From Modicisalibacter sp049808615 (GTDB lineage Bacteria; Pseudomonadota; Gammaproteobacteria; Pseudomonadales; Halomonadaceae): a stretch of 64,000 bases of DNA. The DNA lies in assembly GCF_049808615.1 (NCBI RefSeq), contig NZ_JBNCAN010000023.1, positions 1-64,000 of the forward strand. Reading direction: 5' to 3'. Of the stretch, positions 42,637 through 53,873 are shown in pieces. The notes below the pieces were generated by a model that searched no databases, was not told where the DNA came from, and saw nothing but the letters and a program-made list of their open reading frames with translations. The stretch's first letter is position 1. Every line of letters starts with the position of its first letter. The position numbers and the translations under genes are program-made.

Positions 42637-43608
42637 TCAGCTAGCTAATCTTACTTCGGTGTCGGTCTCCGGGGCGTCGATGCAGTGCTGTGTCTCGATG
42701 GTCACGTGCACCAATGATGGGCATCGAGCCTGGATGCGCCGCTTGTAGACACCAGGCGTTTCCGGGTCATGCGATACGACCGAGACGATGGCGGCATGAA
42801 TATTGGGCCCAATCGACCAGAGGTGCAGGTCGCTGATTCGCGCATCGCCATTCTCGATAGCGTGTCTGACGTCTTCCTCCAAATCACTGCGCTGCTGATC
42901 GAGCAGCACGCGGGAGGTGTCCTTCAACAGATGCCATGACCAGCGGGTGATGAGTACCGCGCCAACGATACCCATGATCGGGTCCATCCAGTTCCAACCT
43001 GCATACTTTCCGGCCAGCAAGGCAGCGATCGCCAATACTGAGGTCAGGGCATCGGCGAGTACGTGGAAGTAGGCGGCTCGCCGGTTATGATCATGATGCC
43101 TGTGATGATGGTCATGGGCATCGTGACCATGATTATGACCATGGCCGTGATCCTCTCCGCCGAGTATCCAGGCCGATACGCCGTTGACGATCAGGCCGAT
43201 GATGGCGACGACGATGGCCCCATCGAAGGAAATCGCGACCGGGTGGATAAAGCGATCAATACTTTCGAGCACCATGTACAGCGCGAAACCGGCCAGCAAG
43301 ATGGCGCCGGCAAATCCGCCCAGCGCGTTGACCTTGCCGGTACCGAATGAGAACTGCACGTTTCCAGCGTTTTTACGTGCGTACGCATAGGCGAAAACCG
43401 CGATGCCCAGGGCGACCGCATGAGAGCCCATGTGCAGGCCATCGGCCAGGAGGGCCATCGAGCCGTAGAGGATGCCGGCCAGAATCTCCCAAACCATCAT
43501 GACGAGCGTCAGGCCAACGACGATAAGGGTGCGTGTTTCACCGGAGCGTTTTTGGTCTTGGCCGAAGGTATGGTCATGCTGCCATTCTTCGAGTCGATGA
43601 TGATGCAT
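42637..43608 (-). CDS. dmeF: Cation diffusion facilitator, DmeF-like metal exporter
   Basis: 323 residues, six membrane segments. CDF motifs HMGSH (second helix) and HVLAD (fifth helix) provide metal ligands; a cytoplasmic loop between is almost pure His (HGHGHNHGHDAHDHHHRHHDH). The architecture, with N-terminal His cluster and DmeF-style C-terminal domain (ISDLHLWSIGP), and the divergent CsoR/RcnR-type regulator resemble DmeRF, which exports Co2+ and Ni2+. Zinc is an alternative. Convergent with the nuoN-like gene. Confidence 0.85.
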   Translation of the reverse strand: MHHHRLEEWQHDHTFGQDQKRSGETRTLIVVGLTLVMMVWEILAGILYGSMALLADGLHMGSHAVALGIAVFAYAYARKNAGNVQFSFGTGKVNALGGFAGAILLAGFALYMVLESIDRFIHPVAISFDGAIVVAIIGLIVNGVSAWILGGEDHGHGHNHGHDAHDHHHRHHDHNRRAAYFHVLADALTSVLAIAALLAGKYAGWNWMDPIMGIVGAVLITRWSWHLLKDTSRVLLDQQRSDLEEDVRHAIENGDARISDLHLWSIGPNIHAAIVSVVSHDPETPGVYKRRIQARCPSLVHVTIETQHCIDAPETDTEVRLAS

Positions 43609-43718
43609 TCTGTAATGCTCCGGATTGATAGTTGTTAGCGCCGGCTTCGAAAGAGTTTCATGGCCATCCTGGTTATGAATGGTAATAGTAAGTATTCATT
43701 ATAAAACGCTATTTTGAT

Positions 43719-43755
43719 CTATCCTTACCAGGGGGATAGGATAAGGATCCTATCC
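43719..43755. promoter_or_regulatory. Operator between dmeF- and dmeR-like genes
   Basis: A perfect 22-bp palindrome GGATAGGAT-AAGG-ATCCTATCC occupies 43734-43755, and a further CTATCC at 43719 pairs with GGATAG nine bases away. G/C-tract half-sites flanked by AT match the style of RcnR/CsoR/DmeR operators. It lies 25 bases from the regulator start, with AT-rich promoter sequence toward dmeF. Confidence 0.65.
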
Positions 43756-43779
43756 TAGACGAACGGCAGTCACAACAAT

Positions 43780-44061
43780 ATGCAGGAAGCCCTCCAGCGA
43801 CATCAAAGCCATGATGAGATTATCAAGCGGCTCAAGCGGGCCGATGGCCATCTGCGCCGCGTGATCACCATGATCGAGGAAGCACGCCCCTGCGTGGACA
43901 TCGCGCAACAGTTGTACGCCGTCGAAAAGGCGGTGTGTCAGGCCAAGCGAACCCTGATCCACGATCATCTGGATCATTGCCTGGAGCACAGGGTAGAAGT
44001 CATTGCCGAGGGAGAAGCGGCTTCGCTAGACGAGTTCAAGCAAATCGCGCGGTATTTGTAG
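43780..44061 (+). CDS. dmeR: CsoR/RcnR-family metal-sensing repressor
   Basis: 93 residues, all helical DUF156 fold. C38, H63 and C67 have the exact spacing (25 and 4) of the C-H-C site of CsoR; RcnR has histidine at the last position. It probably represses the divergent CDF gene through the palindrome at 43734 and releases it when metal binds. The partner transporter argues for Ni2+/Co2+, while the ligand set also fits Cu+. No strong ribosome site precedes the ATG. Confidence 0.8.
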   Translation: MQEALQRHQSHDEIIKRLKRADGHLRRVITMIEEARPCVDIAQQLYAVEKAVCQAKRTLIHDHLDHCLEHRVEVIAEGEAASLDEFKQIARYL

Positions 44062-44148
44062 ATAGCCGGCTCGCACTGTTGCCGTGAGCAAGCACTAGCG
44101 GCCAGATCCCACGGCAGGGGTACTTTCGGCTTGGCGAATCATGGAAGA

Positions 44149-44628
44149 CTACCTTAGCGCGCTGCTCCCCCCATGCTCTCCTCGTTGGTGACAGAGGCGA
44201 TGATCGCTGAGCATCTCGATGATGCGACAGCTTTCGACCCTGCCCCCAGCACATTGGCTTACCATGCGCTTTAGCTCATCACGCAGTGCTGCAAGTCGCT
44301 GCAATCGAGCCTCCACCTCTGCCAGGTGGCGCTTGGCGACGGCGTCGACCTCGTCACAGGGCATCTCCGGGTGATCCGCCATCTCCAGTAGCTCACGAAC
44401 GGCCTCTATGGAGAAGCCGAAATCTCGGGCATGGCGGATGAACGTCAGCCGCCGGACAGTCCGCTCGTCATAACGTCGCTGACCTCCCTCGCTGCGCGTC
44501 GCATCGGGTAACAGCCCGATACGCTCGTAATAGCGTACCGTCTCGGGCTTGCAGCCAGAGTGTCGCGCCAATTCACCAATGCCGATCGGAGGGCTAGTCG
44601 TGGCTTGGCGTGTCGCATCATCAGACAT
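44149..44628 (-). CDS. MerR-family metal regulator (CadR/PbrR/ZntR-like)
   Basis: 159 residues: N-terminal MerR helix-turn-helix (IGELARHSGCKPETVRYYERIGLL), dimerisation helix, and a metal-binding C terminus with C in MPCDEVDAV, C in SQCAGGRVESC and a His/Cys tail (DHRLCHQRGEHGG). The cysteine pattern fits Cd/Pb/Zn sensors. The start lies four bases from the -35 element of the divergent zntA promoter, so its own transcript must be nearly leaderless. It should activate zntA through the 44632 operator. Confidence 0.88.
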   Translation of the reverse strand: MSDDATRQATTSPPIGIGELARHSGCKPETVRYYERIGLLPDATRSEGGQRRYDERTVRRLTFIRHARDFGFSIEAVRELLEMADHPEMPCDEVDAVAKRHLAEVEARLQRLAALRDELKRMVSQCAGGRVESCRIIEMLSDHRLCHQRGEHGGSSALR

Positions 44629-44631
44629 GGC

Positions 44632-44662
44632 TTGAACCTATAGTTGCTACAGGGATTAGGAT
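44632..44662 (+). promoter_or_regulatory. MerR-type promoter of zntA
   Basis: TTGAAC (-35) and TAGGAT (-10) are separated by 19 bases and enclose the dyad CCTATAGTTGCTACAGG, the CadR/PbrR operator style. The zntA start is 36 bases downstream. Confidence 0.82.
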
Positions 44663-44697
44663 CAACGGCACGATAGCTCAAGCTTGGGAGCGATGCC

Positions 44698-46899
<2,202 letters not shown>

Positions 46900-48496
46900 C
46901 GACGGGCCTCGCGCAGTATCAACCAGCGCCCCCGATAACGAAACGCCTGAGCATCGACGGGGATGACCGAGGCCTTTCTCGCCGTGGTGACGATAAGACC
47001 CTCCGGATGGTGCTCGCTCCAGACCGGGATATTCTCCTCGTCGATCTCCTGCAAGGGGGCCGTCAGGCGTCCGGCAAAGCCGAAGGTGGCCTGATAGTCC
47101 ATGTCAATGGCCACGGCCCTGCCCGCGCCCTGCCAGTCAGCGATGACGCGCGCCGGTGCGCTGACGTCATAAGCGTTCCACAAGGGACCCAGCATGACAT
47201 GCACGGTCACGACCCAGGCCAATACATTGAACAGCACCAGAGCGCGCAGCATCGCCATCGTTGAGCGCAGCCGCAGGTAGAGACTGCCGATGGCCAGGGT
47301 GAGCAACAGCAGCGCGCCGACCGGATCAATGCCGTCGCGCAGCGGCGGTCTGCCCGCGATACCGAGCAGCAAACCGGCCATGGCCAGCAGCCCCCAGCCC
47401 ATTGCGAACCCCCAGAGACGCGGAGGTGGCGCGTCACCCGCGTTCAGCCCGCGGGCGCCGAGGAGCGCCAGGGCCGGCAGCAGCGGCATCAGGTAGTGCA
47501 GCTGTTTACCGCTGACCAGCATGAAGACTCCCAGCGTGCCCAGTGCCCAGCACCAGACGAGGCGATGCCGTCGCTCGTTGGGCCCGCAGCGTGGCCAGAG
47601 CGGTGGCCATGTCCAGATGGGAAAAAGCAGCACCGGCAGCCACACAAGATACCAGTACCAGGGCCGCGCATGGTCCATGGCCTGGACCAGCCGATCGGCG
47701 GTCTGGCCCCACAGCAACTGCCGTGCGAAGGCCTCGCCGCCCAGCCAGGCCGCCGGCAAGGCCCAGACCAGCAGCATCAGCAGCGCCAGTCCCAGCGCCA
47801 GGCACGCGCCTCGCCACCAGGCAAGAGACACCTGGCCACGCCAGTAGGGCGTGCTCAGCAAGATCACGCCCCAGGCCACCAGTGCCGTGGGCCCCTTGGC
47901 GAGCAGCGCTAAACCCAGCCACACACCGGCCCTGAGCCACTGGTTTCGTGCAGGAAGCGAATCGCTCGAGACCAGTGGCGCGATCGCGCCGAGCACGCAG
48001 GCGGTGAGCAGGACATCGAACATCAGGACGCCACTGAAGGTGATCCACAGCAGCATCGCCGCCAGTACCAGGCTTGCCTGCCAGGCATACTCTGAACCAC
48101 CAAGGCGGCGGGCGATGCGGAAAAGATGGAGCTGTGCCAACAGTGCGGCCAGCGGCGAGATCAGCTTCGGCCAGGCGTCATTGACGCCGAAGAGTGTCCA
48201 ACCAAGATGAATCAGCCAGAACAGCAGTGGGGGTTTGTCCGAATAGGGTGTGCCGTTCATGTGCGGCACGAGGAACTGATGCTGTTGCCACATCTCCCAG
48301 GCGACGCTGATATAGCGGGTCTCGTCGATGGGGATGTAAGGACGCCCCAAGGCCGCCAGGCTGATCAGCAGGTAGATGACCGCCAGCGTGAGCGCACTGG
48401 GAGCATGTGCAGACAGCTTCATCGGATGATCGTTATCGAGCCACGCCATCGAACCTCGACGTTCCAGGCGGCAGCGATCGGCGTCCGTTGTCCAAG

Positions 48497-48625
48497 TCAG
48501 AAAAACGCATAAAGCAATACGATGCTCGAGAGGACCAGAACGGATAGGGGCACCGGGCTCCTCCGCGGACGATATGCCGCGACGACGATCGCTGCCTCGA
48601 GAAGCAAAAGTGTCGTTCTATTCAT
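48497..48625 (-). CDS. Possible 42-residue membrane peptide upstream of the glycosyltransferase
   Basis: An ATG at 48625 opens a 42-codon frame ending 47 bases before the glycosyltransferase. It has two hydrophobic stretches (TTLLLLEAAIVVAAY and VPLSVLVLSSIVLLYAFF) separated by RPRRSP, the hairpin layout of small membrane proteins. Purines (AGAGAG) lie about 10 bases upstream. It could be a small partner of the transferase or a chance frame. Confidence 0.4.
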   Translation of the reverse strand: MNRTTLLLLEAAIVVAAYRPRRSPVPLSVLVLSSIVLLYAFF

Positions 48626-49034
48626 GCAGCGCAGACTCTCTGTGGCTCAGAACTCTCAGGGAGTCAGTATCGACCCGCCACCTTAATGTTTTCTTACCGC
48701 GGCCATCCTGGGCCGAGGCCGGCGAGGCGTCGCCGCGGCGCTGGTTGTGCTGATGGTGGGGTGGTATAAGGGAAGGCATGGGGTCAAAGCGTTAGGGAAC
48801 CACTGACTAAATGCCTGCACGGATGAATCACTGCGTTACGCGGTACTCAAAGACTCGCCTAACCCCGTGTTATGTCTCGTCTTTTGTGTTCCGTGCGCCT
48901 TGTTCTTCATTCCGTTCGGCTATTTATTCAGTGATTCCTTCGGCTTCATCCTAGGCCATTCGGCGATCTTCATGTGCAGGGACTTGAAGCCGTGGCTTCC
49001 TTAAAAAAAAGCGTCGCTGGGCGACGAAGAGGAT
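48626..49034. other. Long intergenic region before the cyanophycin operon
   Basis: Holds a PmrA-like site at 48682-48698 (CTTAAT and CTTACC with 11-base spacing), then a terminal-inverted-repeat element at 48793-48940, then the leader of cphB. A run of eight A at 49002-49010 precedes a small hairpin (GCGTCGCTGGGCGAC). No further gene is supported. Confidence 0.55.
48793..48940. repeat. Dispersed repeat with terminal inverted repeats, copy 1
   Basis: Starts TAGGGAACCACTGACTAAATGCC and ends GGCTATTTATTCAGTGATTCCTT, which are inverted copies of each other with a few mismatches. The interior (CTGCGTTACGCGGT, GATT/ACTCGCCTAACCCC, GTTATGTCTCGTCTT, CCGTGCGCCTTG) recurs in copy 2 at 53712. No coding capacity; looks like a miniature inverted-repeat element. 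Confidence 0.8.
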
Positions 49035-49883
49035 ATGACGTCTCAACCTCCTGTTTCACCTGGCCGCATCGTGGCCATCGGCGGTGCCGAAGACAAGACC
49101 TCCGATCTCGAGATTCTGAAAAGGGTTTTCGAGCTGGCGCCCGTGGCCAATGCCGAAGTCGCCGTCATCGCCTCGGCGAGTGGCATCCCCGACCAGATAC
49201 TTCCCGCCTATCAAGCAGCCTTTGAACGTCTGGGTGCGAGCCGCGTCCATGCACTGGATATACAGGATCGAAAGCAGGCAGCCGACCCAGGCAATGTCCA
49301 GTTAATCCACCAGAGTGGCGTCATCTTCTTCACCGGCGGCGACCAGTTGCGCCTGACTAACGTGATCGGCGGTTCGGCGGTGCTGAACGCCATCCGCGAA
49401 CGCTTGATGGCCGGTGCCGTGGTGGCGGGCACCAGCGCAGGGGCGGCGGCTTTGCCGAGCACCATGATCTATAATGGTGCTTCTGCTGATGCGTTGCGCA
49501 AGGGCAGTGTCAACATGACTTCCGGCCTCGGCTTCATCGACTATCTCATCATCGACAGCCACTTTCTTGAACGCGGTCGCTTCTCGCGTCTAATGCAGGT
49601 CGGCGCCACCAACCCAGAGTATTTAGGAGTAGGATTGGGCGAGGATGCCGGCGTGATCGTGCATCCGAACCGGGTCCTCGAAGCCATTGGCCCCAAGCAC
49701 GTCATCATTATCGACAGCCGGAATCTGGCACGCTCCAACATCGCTGATCTGTCGATGGGGGAGCCAGTGGCCGTCGAGAACATGATTCTCCATGCCATGG
49801 TCAGCGGTCACGGCTTCGATATCGAGGCGCGTCGCTATCTCGTCGCCGACGAACTCAAAGCTCTACTGGCGGATAATCAATGA
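49035..49883 (+). CDS. cphB: Cyanophycinase
   Basis: 282 residues, serine-type peptidase of the S51 family that cuts cyanophycin (poly-Asp backbone with Arg side chains) into beta-Asp-Arg dipeptides. The nucleophile elbow GTSAGAAALPSTMI, the N-terminal GRIVAIGGAEDKT and the HFLERGRFSRL segment are diagnostic. No signal peptide, so intracellular. GAAGAGG precedes the ATG. The stop overlaps the cphA start (ATGA). Confidence 0.95.
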   Translation: MTSQPPVSPGRIVAIGGAEDKTSDLEILKRVFELAPVANAEVAVIASASGIPDQILPAYQAAFERLGASRVHALDIQDRKQAADPGNVQLIHQSGVIFFTGGDQLRLTNVIGGSAVLNAIRERLMAGAVVAGTSAGAAALPSTMIYNGASADALRKGSVNMTSGLGFIDYLIIDSHFLERGRFSRLMQVGATNPEYLGVGLGEDAGVIVHPNRVLEAIGPKHVIIIDSRNLARSNIADLSMGEPVAVENMILHAMVSGHGFDIEARRYLVADELKALLADNQ

Positions 49884-52504
49884 ACATCCTGGAACATAGG
49901 GCACTGAGAGGACCGAACTACTATAGCCGCTATAGAGCCATCTACATGCGTCTGGACATTGGAGAACTCGAGGAACGACCGAGCGACACCATTCCCGACA
50001 TCGTCGAGCGCATCAGTGAGCTATTGCCGACACTGCAGGAGCATCGCTGCTCGGTCGGCCGGCCCGGGGGCTTCCTGGAGCGTGTGGCACGTGGCACCTG
50101 GGCGGGGCATATCGTCGAGCACGTGGCGATCGAGCTGCAGAACCTGATTGGCTTTTCTGTGGGATACGGCAAGACGGTGGATTCCTACGAAAGCGGCATC
50201 TATAACGTCGTCTACCGCTACAGGGACGAGGCATGCGGGCTGGCGGCCGGTGTCGAGGCGGTGGCGTTCGTAGAACGATTATTCAACGGTGACGATATCG
50301 ACATGCCGGCGATCATCGATCGACTGAAGGCGGTGCGCGATGCCCACATGCTGGGACCGTCCACCGCCGCGATCGTGAGTGCCGCAGAAAGGCGCAGCAT
50401 CCCCTGGACCCGTTTGAACGAGAACAGCAGCTATATTCAACTGGGTCACGGCCATCGGCAGCAGCGTATCCAGGCAACGGTGACCGGCCGCACAGATCTG
50501 ATCAGCCATAGCATCGCCGGCGACAAGGACTGGACCAAGCAGGTGCTCGGCGATGCGGGCGTTCCGGTACCTCATGGATTTGTATGCAGTTCATTCGACG
50601 AGGCCCTCGAGAGCGTGGGACTCATCGGCTATCCCGTGGCGGTGAAACCGCTGGAAGGCAATCACGGCCGCGGCGTGAGTACGGATATTCAGAACGACGC
50701 CGAATTGCGGGAGGCCTTTACCATTGCATCCCGGCATAACCCGGAGGTGATCGTCGAGCAATTCATCAAGGGCGAGGACCATCGCCTCCTGGTGATCGAC
50801 GGCAAGCTGGTGGCCGCGGCGCGGCGGCGCCCGGCGCATGTGATCGGTGATGGCAGCACCAGGCTGCAGGCGTTGGTGGATCAAGAAAACCAGGACCCGC
50901 GTCGCGGTATCGGGCACGAAAATCTGCTCACCCAGATCGAGCTGGATGAGCAGTCCCTGCGGCTGATCGGCCAGCAAAACCTGACCCTGCAAAGCGTCAT
51001 CCCCAAGGACGAAATCGTCTACCTGAAGCCCACCGCGAACCTCAGCACCGGGGGCACCGCCACAGACGTAACCGACGATGTCCATCCAGAGGTACGCTAT
51101 ATCGCGGAGCGCATCTCACGCTTGATCGGTCTCGATATCATCGGCATCGATCTCCTGGCCGAAACCCTGACCCGGCCGTTGGAGGAGCAGTCCGCCGCGG
51201 TGGTCGAGGTCAATGCCGGCCCGGGGTTTCGCATGCATCTGTCACCGACCCACGGCAAGGAGCGCGACGTTGGTCAACCGGTGATCGACATGCTGTTCCC
51301 GGTCAGCGACGACACCGGACGCATCCCCATCGTCGCGGTCACCGGCACCAACGGCAAGACGACCACGGTACGCCTGCTCTCGCATCTGCTGCGCCAGGCA
51401 GGGCGTAACGTCGGCATGGCCTGTACCGGTGTGATCGAGATCGACAACCATGTCATCCTGCGCGGCGACTACAGCGGGCCGCAAGCGGCGGCGATCGTCC
51501 TGCGTGAGCCCACGGTCGAGTACGCCGTCCTCGAGGTGGCGCGAGGCGGCATCATACGACGCGGACTCGGTTTCGACGAATGCGATGTTGGCGTGCTGCT
51601 CAACATCGCCAGCGATCACCTGGGTGAGCACGATATATATACCCTTGACGAACTGGCCCGCTGCAAGACCGTGGTGATCGACGCCGTGCGCCCGGGGGGT
51701 ACAGCAGTGCTCAATGCCGACGATCCCCGGGTGCTCGACAGCCGCGAATGGGCTCGCGGTGATATCGTCTTCTTCACTCTCGACCCCGACTCGCCTGCCG
51801 TTCGTGAGCATGTTGCGGCGCATGGCGTCGTCTTCACCGTCCATCACGAGCGACTCGTGATGCGCCAGGGCCAGGTCGAGGCGGAGGTGATTCCAATCGT
51901 GGATGTGCCGATCACCTTCGAAGGCCACGCTCACTTCAACGTCGCCAATGCACTGGCCGCCAGCGCCGCCGCCTATGCGCTGGGGCTCTCCATCGGCGAC
52001 ATCCAGATGGGCTTGCAGACGTTCCACCCGACGCCAGGACAGAACCCTGGACGTACCAATCTCATCGAAGTGGACGGCATGCAGGTGCTGATCGATTACG
52101 GGCACAACGTGCCGGCCCTCGAGGCGCTCGGCGAACTCGTGAGTCGCATTCCGGCGAAGCGCCGCATCGGCGTGGCCAGCGCCCCGGGCAATCGTCGCGA
52201 CGAGGATCTCTTCGACCTGGGGGCGCAGCTCGCCAAGATGCATGACAGGGTGTTCATCTACGAGACCGACCCGCGTGGGCGTGCCATTGGAGAAGCCGCT
52301 GCGCTGCTGCGCGATGGCGCCGAGTCGGTGCCAGGGGGCTGCCGGGTCGAGGTCGTCCTGCAGGAGGATCGGGCCGTTGAGAGGGCGCTGGAAGAGGCAG
52401 ACGAGGGCGACCTGTTGGTGTTGCTGATCGACGATATCGACGGCGCCATCGAACGCCTCAAGGGACGTCGCTTCTCGACGCCCCAGGCGAGCAGCGGTAA
52501 TTGA
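49880..52504 (+). CDS. cphA: Cyanophycin synthetase
   Basis: 874 residues with the three CphA parts: N-terminal domain (about 1-160), ATP-grasp domain (about 220-470, YPVAVKPLEGNHGRGV and VEVNAGPGFRMHLSP), and a Mur-ligase domain starting at the P-loop G489-T-N-G-K (VTGTNGKTTTVRLL), with the ARGGIIRRGLG and HFNVANALAA motifs. It adds Asp and Arg alternately to make the nitrogen storage polymer. Translationally coupled to cphB. Confidence 0.96.
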   Translation: MNILEHRALRGPNYYSRYRAIYMRLDIGELEERPSDTIPDIVERISELLPTLQEHRCSVGRPGGFLERVARGTWAGHIVEHVAIELQNLIGFSVGYGKTVDSYESGIYNVVYRYRDEACGLAAGVEAVAFVERLFNGDDIDMPAIIDRLKAVRDAHMLGPSTAAIVSAAERRSIPWTRLNENSSYIQLGHGHRQQRIQATVTGRTDLISHSIAGDKDWTKQVLGDAGVPVPHGFVCSSFDEALESVGLIGYPVAVKPLEGNHGRGVSTDIQNDAELREAFTIASRHNPEVIVEQFIKGEDHRLLVIDGKLVAAARRRPAHVIGDGSTRLQALVDQENQDPRRGIGHENLLTQIELDEQSLRLIGQQNLTLQSVIPKDEIVYLKPTANLSTGGTATDVTDDVHPEVRYIAERISRLIGLDIIGIDLLAETLTRPLEEQSAAVVEVNAGPGFRMHLSPTHGKERDVGQPVIDMLFPVSDDTGRIPIVAVTGTNGKTTTVRLLSHLLRQAGRNVGMACTGVIEIDNHVILRGDYSGPQAAAIVLREPTVEYAVLEVARGGIIRRGLGFDECDVGVLLNIASDHLGEHDIYTLDELARCKTVVIDAVRPGGTAVLNADDPRVLDSREWARGDIVFFTLDPDSPAVREHVAAHGVVFTVHHERLVMRQGQVEAEVIPIVDVPITFEGHAHFNVANALAASAAAYALGLSIGDIQMGLQTFHPTPGQNPGRTNLIEVDGMQVLIDYGHNVPALEALGELVSRIPAKRRIGVASAPGNRRDEDLFDLGAQLAKMHDRVFIYETDPRGRAIGEAAALLRDGAESVPGGCRVEVVLQEDRAVERALEEADEGDLLVLLIDDIDGAIERLKGRRFSTPQASSGN

Positions 52505-52550
52505 ATACCCAGGCATTCTATCCACCCGCCGCCACAGGTGACCCTTCGCG

Positions 52551-53714
52551 ATGACCCGACATGCACACGACGCCCCGCTGATGACCCTGCTGCGGGTCGG
52601 TCGCATCCTTGCGCCGGAGCCGCGCGAAGAAACCGACATCCTGATCGCGAATGGCCGAGTCGCTGCACTCGGGCGCGATCTTGCTATCCCGGAGGGGTGG
52701 CCGGTGGCGCTGATAGAAGCTCCTGAGCTTACCGCCGTGCCGGCCTTCATCGACCAGCATGTGCATGTGACCGGCGGCGGCGGCGAGGGGGGCTGTGGCA
52801 CCCGTTGCCCCGAGATCACCGCTCATGAGATCGCGAGCATGGGTATTGCAACGGTCGTGGGGGTGCTCGGCACCGACGGCATCAGCCGTTCGCCGGCGGA
52901 TCTCTTGGCCAAGGTTCGCGGGTTATGCGCAGAAGGCGTCTCGGCCTATATGTACACCGGGTCCTATCGCGTGCCGCCGCCGACTCTCACTGGAGATCTG
53001 CAGCGCGACCTGGCCTGGATTCCCGAGATCATCGGCCTAGGCGAACTGGCGATTTCGGATCATCGCTCGAGTCAACCGCGCCAGGACGAGATCGCGCGGC
53101 TGGTCAGCGACACGCGGGTGGGTGCCATGCTGGCGGGCAAGCGTGGCATCTGCCATTTCCACGTCGGCGATGGCAAGCGTGGGCTGGAGCCGCTGCGCCG
53201 CTTGCTGGCGGAGACCGAGATTCCCGCCGATCAGGTGATTCCTACCCATGTGAATCGTCACCGCGCCTTGCTCGAAGAAGCTGTCGACTATGCGCTGACC
53301 TTCCACGCCTGCGTGGATGTGACCGCCTTCGAGGACGCCGGCGAGGACGGTCTTTCGGCCTTCGACGCGGTCTCATTGTTGCTCGATCGTGGTGTTCCGA
53401 GAGGGCAAATCACCCTGAGTTCCGATTGCAACGGCAGCCTGCCGGAGTTCGACGCCAAGGGCGAATATCTGGGCATGAAGGTCGCGCGCAATACCGCCCT
53501 GATCACGGACTGGCAGCGACTTGTGCGTGAGCAGGTGCTGCCGCTCGAGGAGGCCTTGGGCCTGATCTCCGGCAACGTGGCCCGGGTACTCGGGTTGCAC
53601 GACCGCAAGGGGCATCTGGCCGTTGGTTTCGATGCGGACGTGACGCTGATTAACGATGCGCTGCAGCCGCAATGTACCTTTGTGGGTGGTCGTTGTCTCT
53701 ACGACGGGCGCTAG
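52551..53714 (+). CDS. iadA: Isoaspartyl dipeptidase
   Basis: 387 residues, amidohydrolase fold with the first metal motif FIDQHVH (H70, H72), IPTHVNR, and the late SSDCNGSLPEFD motif. It hydrolyses beta-aspartyl dipeptides, and with CphB completes cyanophycin breakdown to Asp and Arg. It lies 46 bases after cphA. Its TAG stop (53712-53714) is the first triplet of repeat copy 2, so the element supplied the present 3' end. Confidence 0.93.
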   Translation: MTRHAHDAPLMTLLRVGRILAPEPREETDILIANGRVAALGRDLAIPEGWPVALIEAPELTAVPAFIDQHVHVTGGGGEGGCGTRCPEITAHEIASMGIATVVGVLGTDGISRSPADLLAKVRGLCAEGVSAYMYTGSYRVPPPTLTGDLQRDLAWIPEIIGLGELAISDHRSSQPRQDEIARLVSDTRVGAMLAGKRGICHFHVGDGKRGLEPLRRLLAETEIPADQVIPTHVNRHRALLEEAVDYALTFHACVDVTAFEDAGEDGLSAFDAVSLLLDRGVPRGQITLSSDCNGSLPEFDAKGEYLGMKVARNTALITDWQRLVREQVLPLEEALGLISGNVARVLGLHDRKGHLAVGFDADVTLINDALQPQCTFVGGRCLYDGR

Positions 53715-53873
53715 GGAATCACTGCATAAATGCCTGCGCAAGCGAATTGCTGCGTTGCGCGGTGCTGGTGCGCCAGCCCGGTTGAAGATCGCCTAACCCC
53801 ATGTTATGTCTCGTCTTCTGTGCTCCGTGCGCCTTGCACTTCATCTCGCTCGGCGATTTATTCAGCAATTCTG
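53712..53873. repeat. Dispersed repeat with terminal inverted repeats, copy 2
   Basis: Begins TAGGGAATCACTGCATAAATGCC and ends GGCGATTTATTCAGCAATTCTG, inverted copies of one another. Shared interior with copy 1 includes CTGCGTTGCGCGGT, GATCGCCTAACCCC, GTTATGTCTCGTCTT and CCGTGCGCCTTG. Its left end encodes the iadA stop and its right end encodes the last residues and TAA of the convergent glycosyltransferase. Confidence 0.8.
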
